DNA of 28,544 nt from an uncultured Amylibacter sp. (GCA_937944065.1 CALDZS010000012.1:1-28544), one strand, 5' to 3'. Shown: positions 13,832 through 22,683, numbered from the stretch's first letter. Notes: a model not told the origin generated them from the letters alone. Made by a program: numbers and translations.

Positions 13832-13872
13832 TTGATTTAACCCAATAGCCATCTCCAACCCTATCTTACAAA
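13832..13872 (+). promoter_or_regulatory. FixK-type promoter of DksA/TraR-like gene
   Basis: Box TTGATTTAACCCAA at 13832-13845 (8 of 10 positions), centre 13838.5. TACAAA at 13867-13872 (4 of 6) starts 28.5 bp from the centre, predicting a start near 13879. It is the weakest of the internal boxes, supported by the conserved spacing. Confidence 0.62.
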
Positions 13873-13900
13873 CAGCGCTCAAATTACAAGGATGACACTA

Positions 13901-14230
13901 ATGATAGATCATCAATATTATGCCCATCTAATTTTGGATCGTCTGCACGAACTTGACGACAGAATGCATGACATCGACGCCGAACTTGATGTGCCAAAAG
14001 ACGCTGATTTAAGCGAGCAGGCCATTGATCTAGAGGATGATGATGTTCTTGAAACGCTTGGATTTGCGGCACAAAAAGAGGTCGAACTGCTACACCAAGC
14101 GCTAAAACGGATTGCGGATAAGTCTTATGGAATTTGTCTTGAATGCGAGAATCCAATTTCCGAGAAGCGCCTTCAGGCTGTTCCGTACGCGCCTTTGTGC
14201 AAGACCTGTGCGGGCGCTGGTCCGAAATAG
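13901..14230 (+). CDS. DksA/TraR-family C4 zinc-finger protein
   Basis: A 109-aa protein with an N-terminal coiled-coil-like helical region (about 1-72) rich in Asp/Glu and a four-cysteine zinc finger: Cys79, Cys82, Cys100, Cys103 (GICLEC...LCKTC). The family binds the RNA polymerase secondary channel and modulates promoters, often with ppGpp. At 109 residues it is shorter than canonical DksA (about 150). AAGGA lies 8 bases before the ATG at 13901; an ATG three codons upstream overlaps that site and is not favoured. A FixK-type box precedes it, linking low oxygen to polymerase-level control. Confidence 0.88.
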   Translation: MIDHQYYAHLILDRLHELDDRMHDIDAELDVPKDADLSEQAIDLEDDDVLETLGFAAQKEVELLHQALKRIADKSYGICLECENPISEKRLQAVPYAPLCKTCAGAGPK

Positions 14231-14486
14231 CGGCGTTGGTTGGCGCGACACCTACTGGTGAAGAGGTTAGGTGATTTTGCCCTGCAGATAGCTGACAGTT
14301 CGAGAACTTGTCTTTGCATCTGGCGTTTTTCCTCTAACCAAATGATCTGACAACGGTATTAAACATTGGGGATCTGATTGATCCAATCGATTTATATTTG
14401 GGATATATGTGAAATAATATTAGGGGCAAATCCGCCCTCAGGGTAAGTAGATAAATGAAACACCTATAGTAGCATCGGAGAGATTT

Positions 14487-15314
14487 ATGGAGATTGTTCC
14501 GCTGACCGGAGGGCTTGGTGCCGAGATATTAGGTGCTGATTTGAAAGATGTGGACCAATTTGCGTCAATCAAGAAGGCTTTCATCGATTTCTCGGTAATT
14601 ACCATTCGGTCACAAGAAATTACCCCTGATGACCTTTTGCAGTTTGCCCGCCAATGGGGCGAAATAAATGTGAATAGGTTCTTTTCAAAGCTGGATTCCC
14701 ACCCTGAAATTGCGGTCGTTTTGAAAGAAGCGGACCAAACTGGCGCAATAGGCGAGGAATGGCATACAGATCATGCCTATGATCATGCTCCGGCAATGGG
14801 GTCAATTTTGCACGCAATAGAAACGCCCCCGTATGGCGGTGACACAGCTTTCTGTTCCATGTCAGCTGCCTATGATGCGCTTTCGGACGGCTTCAAGTCC
14901 ATCCTTGATGGAATGTACGCGTGGCATTCGTCACGTCATGTTTTTGGCCAAAGTCAGGCGGAAACGGATGCTTCAAAATCGGGCCGAATAGGCAATGCAG
15001 ACCAGGCAGTTCAGGATGCGTTACACCCAGTTGTAATTAAACACCCGCTGTCGGGTCGCAGTGGATTATTCGTGAACCCGCAGTTTACGATTGGAATTGA
15101 CGGATTATCCAAAGCGGAATCCGACGCAATCCTGAATATGCTCTACGCTCACTGCCAGAAACCAGAATTTCAGTGTCGTGTCAGATGGAAAAATGGTGAT
15201 GTGACAATGTGGGATAACAGGGCCACTTGGCACAAGGCGATAAATGATTACCAAGGGTTTCGACGCTATATGAACAGAGTTACTATAGAGGGGTGCCCAT
15301 TGAACGCCGCTTGA
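14487..15314 (+). CDS. TauD/TfdA-family 2-oxoglutarate dioxygenase
   Basis: A 275-aa Fe(II)/2-oxoglutarate oxygenase. The facial triad is visible as His93-x-Asp95 (EWHTDHAYDHAP) and His249 (WDNRATWHKA), with Arg260/Arg264 in GFRRYMNRVTIEG to hold 2-oxoglutarate. Relatives hydroxylate taurine, aryloxyalkanoates or other small acids; the substrate here is not predictable. GGAGA lies 7 bases before the ATG. The 256 bases upstream hold no gene and no FixK box. They include TAATAT at 14415-14420 as a possible -10 and a GGGC/GCCC hairpin in the leader near 14424-14436. It appears to be a separate unit just outside the stress island. Confidence 0.88.
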   Translation: MEIVPLTGGLGAEILGADLKDVDQFASIKKAFIDFSVITIRSQEITPDDLLQFARQWGEINVNRFFSKLDSHPEIAVVLKEADQTGAIGEEWHTDHAYDHAPAMGSILHAIETPPYGGDTAFCSMSAAYDALSDGFKSILDGMYAWHSSRHVFGQSQAETDASKSGRIGNADQAVQDALHPVVIKHPLSGRSGLFVNPQFTIGIDGLSKAESDAILNMLYAHCQKPEFQCRVRWKNGDVTMWDNRATWHKAINDYQGFRRYMNRVTIEGCPLNAA

Positions 15315-15396
15315 ATGTTTGTTGCGCAATGTTTCATGGTTCAGACTGTGTCTGAGCAATCATTCACAGTCTAATTGTGAAAAGTATGCCCTAGAA

Positions 15397-15430
15397 TGAA
15401 ACAAGGGTCGCAGATTTCTCTGCGACCCTT
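15397..15430 (-). terminator. Rho-independent terminator after tRNA-Gly
   Basis: 12-bp perfect inverted repeat AAGGGTCGCAGA (15403-15414) / TCTGCGACCCTT (15419-15430) with a 4-base loop, 9 bases beyond the tRNA 3' end. On the minus strand it is followed by GTTTCATT. It may also stop rightward transcription from the dioxygenase gene. Confidence 0.85.
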
Positions 15431-15439
15431 TGTAGTATT

Positions 15440-15514
15440 TGGAGCGGGCGAGGCGATTCGAACGCCCGACCCTAACCTTGGCAAGGTTATGCTCTACCCC
15501 TGAGCTACGCCCGC
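15440..15514 (-). tRNA. tRNA-Gly(GCC)
   Basis: A 75-nt cloverleaf with encoded CCA. The acceptor stem GCGGGCG pairs with CGCCCGC, the discriminator is U, the D-arm includes AGCTCAGGGGTAGAGC, the anticodon stem-loop AACCTTGCCAAGGTT gives anticodon GCC, and the T-arm is CGGGCGTTCGAATCGCCTCG with the invariant TTCGA. It reads GGC/GGU glycine codons. A sigma-70-like promoter lies 40 bases upstream and a terminator follows, so it is a single-gene unit. Confidence 0.97.
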
Positions 15515-15554
15515 TTCCATATTCAGGGAACTTACGTCCCCTTGGGTAAGGCGC

Positions 15555-15582
15555 GTTATAGCTAAATGGCAAATTCGTGCAA
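15555..15582 (-). promoter_or_regulatory. Promoter of tRNA-Gly
   Basis: On the minus strand, -35 TTGCAC (15582-15577), 16-bp spacer, -10 TATAAC (15560-15555; 5 of 6 matches). The predicted start is near 15548, giving a leader of about 34 bases before the mature tRNA. Confidence 0.6.
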
Positions 15583-15608
15583 GGGCTATTTTCGCCAATC
15601 CAGCGTTT

Positions 15609-16427
15609 TTATCCAGAGTATGGATCATGCTGTGCCGCACTGCCATCGACAGCGATTTCGAAATCCTCGGAATGCACAACAACCTGTCCTTTGCGCAGGA
15701 ACAGAATTCCATACGCCCCTGGCTCGTTGGTCGAAAGACTGCTGTCACGGGATCGTTCGATCATCGGCATCTGGTGGCACGGGCTTTTGAAAATGCTAAA
15801 GCTGAGGGTGCCGATGCTGCCTGAAATGGTGCGATGCACGTGACCCGCGATCAGGTGTTTGACGTTACCATGGCGTTCGATCATTGCGCGCAACGTATCG
15901 CCGTTGCGCAAGCCGATTAAATCCATTGCGTCAAAGCCTATACCAACAGGCGGATGGTGGATAAACAGAAGCACATCGCGACCCTTGGCTGCATCAAGTT
16001 GTGCATCAAGCCAATCTAAACGTGTACCGCATAGAAACCCTGAATGTGGGATCGGGTTGGTCGAGGATTGGTCTAGACTATCCAGCGTGATGACGCGATG
16101 TGTGTCTAAATCAAAGGAAGTCTGTACGAACCCATTCGCAAGGGGGGTGTCAGGAAATGCAGCGATGAAATTCTCTCGGTCATCGTGATTGCCGACCAAA
16201 TAGGTGGTTGGGACAGGATAATCAGCCAAAATTCTTTTAAGCTCTGCGTATTCGGCAGGGTCACCATGATGAGTTAGGTCGCCTGTCAGGATCAGATTGG
16301 TCGTGTCAGGATGCGTGGCCAACGCATGGCCTAATGCTGCACGCAATCGCGCTGCAGGATCAATCCCGATGATAGTCTCGCCCTGCGCTTGGACATGCAG
16401 GTCGGTTATAACTAACAGCTTACCCAT
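15609..16427 (-). CDS. CpdA-like metallophosphoesterase
   Basis: A 272-aa calcineurin-type phosphoesterase with a full set of metal ligands: Asp9-x-His11 (ITDLH), Asp50 (LTGDLTHHGD), Asn80-His81 (GNHDD), His157-His158 (FIHHPP) and Gly195-His196-x-His198 (GHVH). The class III pattern of 3',5'-cyclic-nucleotide phosphodiesterases (CpdA) fits, but other small phosphodiesters are possible. It starts 6 bases after the pyruvate carboxylase stop with no clear Shine-Dalgarno, so translational coupling in one operon is likely. Any link between carboxylase and cyclic-nucleotide turnover is speculation. Confidence 0.85.
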   Translation of the reverse strand: MGKLLVITDLHVQAQGETIIGIDPAARLRAALGHALATHPDTTNLILTGDLTHHGDPAEYAELKRILADYPVPTTYLVGNHDDRENFIAAFPDTPLANGFVQTSFDLDTHRVITLDSLDQSSTNPIPHSGFLCGTRLDWLDAQLDAAKGRDVLLFIHHPPVGIGFDAMDLIGLRNGDTLRAMIERHGNVKHLIAGHVHRTISGSIGTLSFSIFKSPCHQMPMIERSRDSSLSTNEPGAYGILFLRKGQVVVHSEDFEIAVDGSAAQHDPYSG

Positions 16428-16433
16428 GGCGGA

Positions 16434-19400
16434 TTAGGCTTCGAACTCTACCAGTAAATCCTTGGCATCCACTTGGGTGCCCGCGGGGGCGTGGACGGCT
16501 TTGACGACGCCGTCTCTTTCCGCGCTGATGCCGGTTTCCATTTTCATCGCTTCCATGGTGCATAGCAAATCCCCTTGCTTAACCTCTTGGCCGACGGATA
16601 CCATAACGGATGATACAACACCGGGCATAGGCGCGCCGATATGGGCGTCATTGCCAGGTGCGGCTTGCGCGCGGGCCAGTTTTTGGGCCGAGCTGGATCT
16701 GTCGGTCACACGCACGGTGCGTGGTTGGCCGTTAAGTTCAAAGAACACGCGCGCTTGGCCATCATCATCGGTATCGCCTGGAGTGATCAGATGGATTTCG
16801 AGTGTTTTTCCTGGATCAATCTCGGCACTTATTTCTTCACCTGGTTTCATGCCGTAAAAGAACGTCTTTGTTGGTAAGGTGCGCACAGGGCCGAATTTAG
16901 CATGGCGTTCGCGGTACTCTGTGAACACCTTGGGATACATGGTGTAGCCGTTGAAATCCTCGTCATCGATCGTCTCGTCAGGGAAGGCGGCGGCTAGCTT
17001 TGCCTTTTCCGCAGCTAAATCCATAGGTGGCAAGTGCCCACCTGGGCGCGAGGTGTCGGGTTTTTCATCTTTTAGAACACGCGCAATAAATTTGTCTGGA
17101 AACCCACCGGGAGGTTGGCCGAGATTGCCGCGCATCATGTCGATCACACTATCTGGAAAAACCATATCTTTATCGGGGTTTTCCACATCAGCGCGGGTCA
17201 AGTCTTGGGTCACCATCATCAAAGCCAGATCGCCGACAACTTTTGACGATGGCGTCACTTTGACGATGTCACCGAACATTTTGTTAACGTCTGCATAAGC
17301 GTGTGCCACCTCTGACCAGCGATCTTCGATCCCTAGACTGCGCGCTTGCGCTTTCAGATTGGTGAATTGCCCACCAGGCATCTCGTGCAAATATACCTCG
17401 GATGCTGGCGAGGACAGACCTGCCTCGAAAGGTGCATAAAGACCGCGCACACCTTCCCAATATGTGTTGATATCGCGAATGGCGGCGATATCCAGTCCTG
17501 TGTCGCGATCAGTGTGGCGCATCGCCTCGACAATCGATCCCAGGCAAGGTTGTGACGTTCCGCCCGAAAAGGCATCCATCGCTGCATCTATTGCGTCAAC
17601 ACCTGCCTCGGCAGCGGCCAAGACCGTGGCGCCTGCGATGCCAGATGTGTCGTGCGTGTGGAAATGGATTGGCAATCCAACTTCTTCTTTCAACGCTTTG
17701 ATAAGAACGCGGGCAGCTGCGGGTTTCAGTAACCCTGCCATGTCTTTCAGGCCTAGAACGTGCGCACCAGCCGCCTTTAGATCCTTACCCATTTTTACAT
17801 AGTATTTCAGGTCATACTTGGCGCGGTCGGGGTTCAGTATGTCACCAGTATAGCAAACTGTACCTTCGCAAACTTTGTTGTTTTCCACGACGGCATCCAT
17901 CGCAACACGCATGTTTTCAACCCAGTTCAAACTGTCGAACACACGGAACACATCAACGCCGCTGGCCGCTGATTGGCGCACAAACTCTTGCACGACATTG
18001 TCAGGATAGTTGGTGTATCCGACACCATTGGAGGCGCGCAGCAACATTTGCGTCATCACATTTGGCATACGGCGACGCAGATCGCGTAGGCGCTGCCATG
18101 GGCATTCTTGCAAGAACCGATAGGCCACATCAAAAGTGGCCCCACCCCAACACTCCATCGAGAAAAGTTGTGGTAGGTTGTGGGAATAGGCATCAGCGAC
18201 TTGAACCATGTCAAAGCTGCGCATCCGTGTGGCCAGCAAGGACTGATGCCCATCGCGCATTGTTGTGTCCGTGATCAGCAATTGAGGCTGGGCTGCCATC
18301 CAATCGGCAACCGCTTGAGGGCCTTTGGCGTCTAGCAAAGTCCGCGTACCCTCAGCGCGCGTATCTGTCAGGTTCTTAGGCGGCTTAGGTGCCTTCGCCG
18401 TTGCTGCCGGTTTGGCGCGACCTGCGACATCTGGATGACCATTTACAGTTACGTCAGCGATATAGTTCAGGATACGAGTGGCACGGTCACGACGCGGTTT
18501 GAAATCAAACAGTTCTGGTGTGTTATCAATGAAAGTGGTGGTATAGCTATTGTCCAGAAACGTTGGATGCTTCAGCAAGTTGATCACAAACGCAATGTTG
18601 GTCGATACGCCGCGGATACGGAATTCGCGCAACGCGCGGTCCATGCGTGCGATGGCGTTTTCGGGGCTGGGGGCTTTTGCGGTAATTTTAACCAAAAGAC
18701 TGTCGTAATAGCGCGTGATCACAGCGCCAGAATAGGCGGTCCCGCCGTCCAAACGAATACCAAGACCAGTCGCAGAACGATACGCGTTGATGCGACCATA
18801 ATCGGGAATGAAATTATTCTGCGGATCTTCGGTAGTGATACGTGTTTGCAATGCATGACCGTTCAGCTTGATATCCGCCTGAGACGCCGCACCTGTGGCA
18901 CGCGCCAGAGTTTTACCTTCGGCAATTTTGATTTGGGCGCGAACGATGTCGATGCCTGTCACTTCTTCTGTGACCGTGTGTTCCACTTGAACACGTGGGT
19001 TCACTTCGATGAAGAAAAATTCTTCGGTGTCCATATCCATTAGGAATTCAACGGTACCTGCACATTCGTAACCTACATGGGCACAGATTTTGCGCCCCAA
19101 CTCGCAAATTTCGGTGCGTTGTTCTTCGGATAGATACGGCGCGGGCGCGCGTTCAACAACTTTTTGATTGCGCCGTTGGACAGAACAGTCACGTTCAAAC
19201 AGATGATATATCGCACCGTGGCTGTCACCCAAAATTTGAACTTCGACGTGGCGGGCGCGTTGCACCAAACGCTCTAGGTATCCCTCGCCGTTGCCAAAGG
19301 CAGCTTCGGCCTCGCGGCGACCCTCCAGAACTTTTTCTTCCAGTTCGCTTTCGTTCATGATCGGTCGCATGCCGCGACCACCACCGCCCCAAGACGCCTT

Positions 19401-19880
19401 CAACATGAACGGATACCCGACTTCGTCAGCCATTCGGCGAACCTCGGCCATATCATCTGGCAGAACTTCGGTTGCGGGCACCACGGGAACTCCAGCTTCC
19501 ATTGCAACGCGGCGGGCCGATGCTTTGTCGCCTAACTGGCGCATTGTTTCGGCTTTGGGTCCGATGAACTTTATGCCCGCAGCTTCGCACGCATCGACGA
19601 AATCCGGATTTTCCGACAACAGACCGTAGCCAGGGTGAATTGCATCTGCGCCAGATTGCTTGGCAACACGAATAATCTCTTCAATAGACAAGTAGGCGGC
19701 AACGGGCCCCAGATCAGCACCAATGCGATAGGCCTCGTCTGCCTTAAAGCGATGCAGGCCCAGCTTGTCTTCTTCTGCATAGATCGCGACGGTCTTTTTG
19801 CCCATCTCATTGGCGGCACGCATAATGCGAATTGCGATCTCGCCACGGTTGGCGATAAGGATTTTTTTGAAATCTGTCAT
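16434..19880 (-). CDS. pyc: Pyruvate carboxylase
   Basis: A 1148-aa biotin enzyme of normal length that converts pyruvate, bicarbonate and ATP to oxaloacetate (anaplerosis). Order: biotin carboxylase with ATP-grasp (residues 1-450; KKILIANRGEIA at the start, SWGGGGRGMR glycine loop, EVNPRVQVEHTVTE catalytic segment), carboxyltransferase (about 535-820; ITDTTMRDGHQSLLATR, THDTSGI metal site), PYC/OADA allosteric linker region, and a biotinyl domain with Lys1113 in EAMKMETG. AGAAAG precedes the ATG weakly. It heads an operon with the phosphoesterase gene 6 bases downstream. No FixK box is seen upstream. Confidence 0.98.
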   Translation of the reverse strand: MTDFKKILIANRGEIAIRIMRAANEMGKKTVAIYAEEDKLGLHRFKADEAYRIGADLGPVAAYLSIEEIIRVAKQSGADAIHPGYGLLSENPDFVDACEAAGIKFIGPKAETMRQLGDKASARRVAMEAGVPVVPATEVLPDDMAEVRRMADEVGYPFMLKASWGGGGRGMRPIMNESELEEKVLEGRREAEAAFGNGEGYLERLVQRARHVEVQILGDSHGAIYHLFERDCSVQRRNQKVVERAPAPYLSEEQRTEICELGRKICAHVGYECAGTVEFLMDMDTEEFFFIEVNPRVQVEHTVTEEVTGIDIVRAQIKIAEGKTLARATGAASQADIKLNGHALQTRITTEDPQNNFIPDYGRINAYRSATGLGIRLDGGTAYSGAVITRYYDSLLVKITAKAPSPENAIARMDRALREFRIRGVSTNIAFVINLLKHPTFLDNSYTTTFIDNTPELFDFKPRRDRATRILNYIADVTVNGHPDVAGRAKPAATAKAPKPPKNLTDTRAEGTRTLLDAKGPQAVADWMAAQPQLLITDTTMRDGHQSLLATRMRSFDMVQVADAYSHNLPQLFSMECWGGATFDVAYRFLQECPWQRLRDLRRRMPNVMTQMLLRASNGVGYTNYPDNVVQEFVRQSAASGVDVFRVFDSLNWVENMRVAMDAVVENNKVCEGTVCYTGDILNPDRAKYDLKYYVKMGKDLKAAGAHVLGLKDMAGLLKPAAARVLIKALKEEVGLPIHFHTHDTSGIAGATVLAAAEAGVDAIDAAMDAFSGGTSQPCLGSIVEAMRHTDRDTGLDIAAIRDINTYWEGVRGLYAPFEAGLSSPASEVYLHEMPGGQFTNLKAQARSLGIEDRWSEVAHAYADVNKMFGDIVKVTPSSKVVGDLALMMVTQDLTRADVENPDKDMVFPDSVIDMMRGNLGQPPGGFPDKFIARVLKDEKPDTSRPGGHLPPMDLAAEKAKLAAAFPDETIDDEDFNGYTMYPKVFTEYRERHAKFGPVRTLPTKTFFYGMKPGEEISAEIDPGKTLEIHLITPGDTDDDGQARVFFELNGQPRTVRVTDRSSSAQKLARAQAAPGNDAHIGAPMPGVVSSVMVSVGQEVKQGDLLCTMEAMKMETGISAERDGVVKAVHAPAGTQVDAKDLLVEFEA

Positions 19881-20186
19881 GGAAAGCTTTCTAGTGGGCG
19901 TGTTGCATTTGATCGAGTATATCAGGCTTGGGGTCGAAGTTCGATTCCGTGGTTGTACGGATATGTTAGCGTCACCCTGATCAGAATAAAATCCAAGAAC
20001 GGATAGGATTTCGGCAAAACATGATTGTTTACCGACCTAATTCACAAGATTTGCTGCGAAAAGGAAACTTTGCCTGACATTTGAAGCCTTTTCGCGAATG
20101 AAAGTGGATAAATAAGGTAGCCAACTTGTTAGAACAATAATAGAACACAGCTTCACAAAATTAACAGATGTGGCTAGTGTGGGTCT
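19881..20186. other. Intergenic gap between pyc and uvrD
   Basis: 306 bases between divergent genes, which must hold both promoters. No ORF, RNA or convincing operator was recognised. TTGAT (19909-19913) and ATATCA (19919-19924) form a half-match to a FixK site, but the spacer is too long. An AT-rich stretch near 20130-20150 (with TTGTTAG and AATAATAG) is the likeliest place for the uvrD promoter. Confidence 0.5.
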
Positions 20187-22532
20187 ATGAGCAGTTGGGA
20201 AGAATCAGACGCGTTTAAAGAGGCTGCAGTGCCCTTGTCGCAGCAGGCGATGGGTGCGCCGCGCGGCGGCAGCCCGTATATGGACGGGTTGAACCCGGCA
20301 CAACGCGAGGCGGTGGAAACGCTGCAAGGTCCGGTATTGATGCTGGCGGGTGCTGGCACAGGTAAGACACGCGCACTGACTGCGCGGATCGTACACCTTT
20401 TGCGCACAGGTACCGCACGACCCAACGAGATTTTGGCCGTGACATTCACCAACAAAGCGGCACGCGAAATGAAAATGCGTGTTGGCGGTATGTTGGGTGA
20501 AATGGTCGAAGGAATGCCGTGGTTAGGCACGTTCCATTCACTGTGCGTGAAAATTCTGCGTCGCCACGCAGAGTTGGTCGGGCTGAAATCGAACTTTACG
20601 ATTTTGGACACCGATGATCAGATACGGTTGCTAAAGCAATTGATCGCGGCAGAGGGGATTGACGATAAACGCTGGCCCGCACGGATGTTAGCAGGGCTAA
20701 TTGATGCGTGGAAGAACAGAGCATGGACACCTGAGCGTGTGCCTGCCGGGGATGATGCATTTAACGGCAAAGGACAGATCCTTTATGCTGCGTATCAAGC
20801 GCGATTGAAAACCCTGAACGCGGCTGATTTCGGCGATCTGTTGTTACATGTGGTGACGATTTTTCAAGAGCACCCGGACGTGTTGGATCAATATCGCCGC
20901 TGGTTCAAATATATCCTTGTGGACGAATACCAAGATACCAATGTGGCGCAATATCTGTGGCTACGTCTGTTGGCGGCGGAACATAAAAACATTTGTTGCG
21001 TGGGCGATGATGATCAGTCGATCTATGGCTGGCGCGGGGCCGAGGTGGGCAATATCCTGCGGTTCGAAAAGGATTTCGAAGGCGCGACTGTTATCAAGTT
21101 AGAACAAAACTATCGGTCTACTCCACATATTTTGGGTGCCGCATCTGGCGTCATAGCAGGCAATAAAACGCGTCTGGGCAAAACCCTTTGGACAGATCGC
21201 ACTGATGGCGACAAGGTGCGTCTGATCGGCCATTGGGACGGCGAAGAAGAAGCGCGCTGGATCGGCGAAGAGATCGAGAATTATCAGCATGGTACTCGCG
21301 GGCTTGATCCAATCAGCGCCGATAGCATGGCGATCCTCGTGCGCGCATCGCACCAGATGCGCAGCTTTGAGGATCGGTTCCTAACCATTGGCTTGCCGTA
21401 CCGTGTGATCGGCGGGCCACGCTTTTACGAACGGTTGGAAATCCGCGATGCGATGGCTTATTTCCGCGTGGCGGTGTCCAACGATGATGGGTTGGCGTTT
21501 GAGCGTATTGTAAACACCCCTAAACGCGGGATCGGTGACAAAGCCCAACAGACGATCAATACCGTCGCACGTGAAAACGGTATTAGTTTGCTTGAAGCAT
21601 CGCGCCATCTGGTGGAACAGGGCGGACTGTCCGCCAAGGCGCGTAAAGAGTTGGGGATTTTGATCGATGGGTTTGACCGCTGGTCTGCCGCCATTCGCGC
21701 AGGCGTGGACAGTCACATCGAAATCGCCGAAGTGATTTTGGAAGAAAGCGGTTACGTCGAATATTGGCAAAATGACAAAACACCAGAGGCACCCGGGCGT
21801 CTGGAGAACCTTAAAGAATTGGTTAAAGCGTTAGAGCAGTTTGAAAATCTGCAAGGATTTTTGGAACATGTCAGCCTAATCATGGAAAATGAAACTGAAG
21901 ATGCTACTGAAAAGGTCAGCATCATGACCTTGCACGGAGCCAAAGGTTTGGAGTTCCCCGTCGTGTTCCTACCCGGATGGGAAGATGGGCTGTTCCCATC
22001 CCAACGATCCATGGACGAAAGCGGGCAGGCGGGTGTCGAGGAAGAACGTCGTTTGGCCTATGTGGGTATCACTCGCGCCGAAGAACAATGCACCATCAGC
22101 TTTGCCGCCAACCGCCGTGTTTATGGATCTTGGCAATCTTCGATGCCGTCGCGGTTCATTGATGAATTACCCCCAGAACATGTCGAGGTGCTAACGCCCC
22201 CAGGCCTTTACGGCGGTGGATCGGGCTATGGCGCTTCGGACATGGAAGAGAAGGTGGTCAATGCAGACGCCTATAATTCACCCGGCTGGCGCCGCATGGC
22301 CGCACGCACCTCTGCGCGTGGGTTATCACAACCGTCAGAGGCAAAGGGTATCGTGATTGACGCGCAAGCCGTGTCGACATTCACTCTGGGTGATCGTGTT
22401 CACCACAAGGCGCTGGGATTTGGGGCTGTGGTCGGGATCGAAGGCGACAAACTGTCGATTGTGTTTGAAAATGGAGGCGCCAAAAAAGTAGTCGCCAGCT
22501 TTGTAACACCAGCCGACGATGTGCCATTCTAA
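20187..22532 (+). CDS. uvrD: ATP-dependent DNA helicase UvrD/PcrA
   Basis: A 781-aa superfamily 1A 3'-5' helicase for nucleotide excision and mismatch repair. Motifs: Q-motif LNPAQREAV (35-43), Walker A GAGTGKT (55-61), TFTNKAAREMK (Ia), Walker B YILVDEYQDTN, GDDDQSIYGWRGA (III), LEQNYRST (IV), TLHGAKGLEFPVVF (V) and EERRLAYVGITRAEE (VI). The C-terminus has the Tudor-like module GDRVHHKALGFGAVVGI that contacts RNA polymerase in relatives. The ribosome site is weak, but the ATG fits the family start. It is a single-gene unit with a strong terminator 25 bases after the stop. Confidence 0.96.
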   Translation: MSSWEESDAFKEAAVPLSQQAMGAPRGGSPYMDGLNPAQREAVETLQGPVLMLAGAGTGKTRALTARIVHLLRTGTARPNEILAVTFTNKAAREMKMRVGGMLGEMVEGMPWLGTFHSLCVKILRRHAELVGLKSNFTILDTDDQIRLLKQLIAAEGIDDKRWPARMLAGLIDAWKNRAWTPERVPAGDDAFNGKGQILYAAYQARLKTLNAADFGDLLLHVVTIFQEHPDVLDQYRRWFKYILVDEYQDTNVAQYLWLRLLAAEHKNICCVGDDDQSIYGWRGAEVGNILRFEKDFEGATVIKLEQNYRSTPHILGAASGVIAGNKTRLGKTLWTDRTDGDKVRLIGHWDGEEEARWIGEEIENYQHGTRGLDPISADSMAILVRASHQMRSFEDRFLTIGLPYRVIGGPRFYERLEIRDAMAYFRVAVSNDDGLAFERIVNTPKRGIGDKAQQTINTVARENGISLLEASRHLVEQGGLSAKARKELGILIDGFDRWSAAIRAGVDSHIEIAEVILEESGYVEYWQNDKTPEAPGRLENLKELVKALEQFENLQGFLEHVSLIMENETEDATEKVSIMTLHGAKGLEFPVVFLPGWEDGLFPSQRSMDESGQAGVEEERRLAYVGITRAEEQCTISFAANRRVYGSWQSSMPSRFIDELPPEHVEVLTPPGLYGGGSGYGASDMEEKVVNADAYNSPGWRRMAARTSARGLSQPSEAKGIVIDAQAVSTFTLGDRVHHKALGFGAVVGIEGDKLSIVFENGGAKKVVASFVTPADDVPF

Positions 22533-22551
22533 CTGTTTTGATCGTAAGACA

Positions 22552-22593
22552 TAAAAAAACGGTGATGCTAGGGAGAATAAAGCATCACCGTTT
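22552..22593. terminator. Strong bidirectional terminator (uvrD and small RNA)
   Basis: 13-bp perfect inverted repeat AAACGGTGATGCT (22557-22569) / AGCATCACCGTTT (22581-22593) with an 11-base loop. Rightward it ends in TTTCTTTG for uvrD. Leftward it ends in TTTTTTTAT for the minus-strand small RNA, the better T-run. Confidence 0.92.
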
Positions 22594-22683
22594 CTTTGTA
22601 TAAGGATGTAAGGTCGGGAGGAGGTGACCTTGATCCTAGTATGTCCGCGCCTGGGAGGAGTTAGGCGCGCAGGGCGTTACGCT
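22552..22683 (-). ncRNA. CcsR/'cuckoo'-type small RNA with two anti-SD loops
   Basis: On the minus strand there are three consecutive hairpins. Hairpin 1 has stem CGCGCCT/AGGCGCG (22669-22663, 22652-22646) and loop AACTCCTCCC. Hairpin 2 has stem AAGGTC/GACCTT (22631-22626, 22615-22610) and loop ACCTCCTCCC. Hairpin 3 is a strong terminator. Twin loops carrying (C)CUCCUCCC followed by a terminator define the CcsR ('conserved CCUCCUCCC motif, stress-induced') or cuckoo RNA family of Rhodobacter and other alphaproteobacteria. The loops are complementary to Shine-Dalgarno sequences and may sequester mRNAs or a protein. The 5' end is a guess: TAATAT at 22695-22690 could be a -10 giving a start near 22683. 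No DUF1127 gene (the usual upstream partner in Rhodobacter) is seen just before it; tupA lies upstream instead. Confidence 0.8.

Noticed and set aside
14380..14394. TTGATCCAATCGAT upstream of the TauD-type gene as a FixK box
   Set aside because: The second half reads TCGAT rather than ATCAA, so there is no symmetrical site.
15363..15381. TTCACA-N7-TGTGAA as terminator of the dioxygenase gene
   Set aside because: The stem is only 6 bp and no T-run follows; the nearby 12-bp hairpin at 15403-15430 is the better candidate for stopping transcription from either side.
18435..19043. 202-codon open frame opposite pyc
   Set aside because: It lies antisense inside the biotin carboxylase domain, resembles no known protein, and is explained by the codon bias of the real gene.
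19909..19924. TTGAT ... ATATCA near the pyc start as a FixK box
   Set aside because: The spacer between half-sites is too long and the second half is incomplete; pyc looks like a housekeeping gene.
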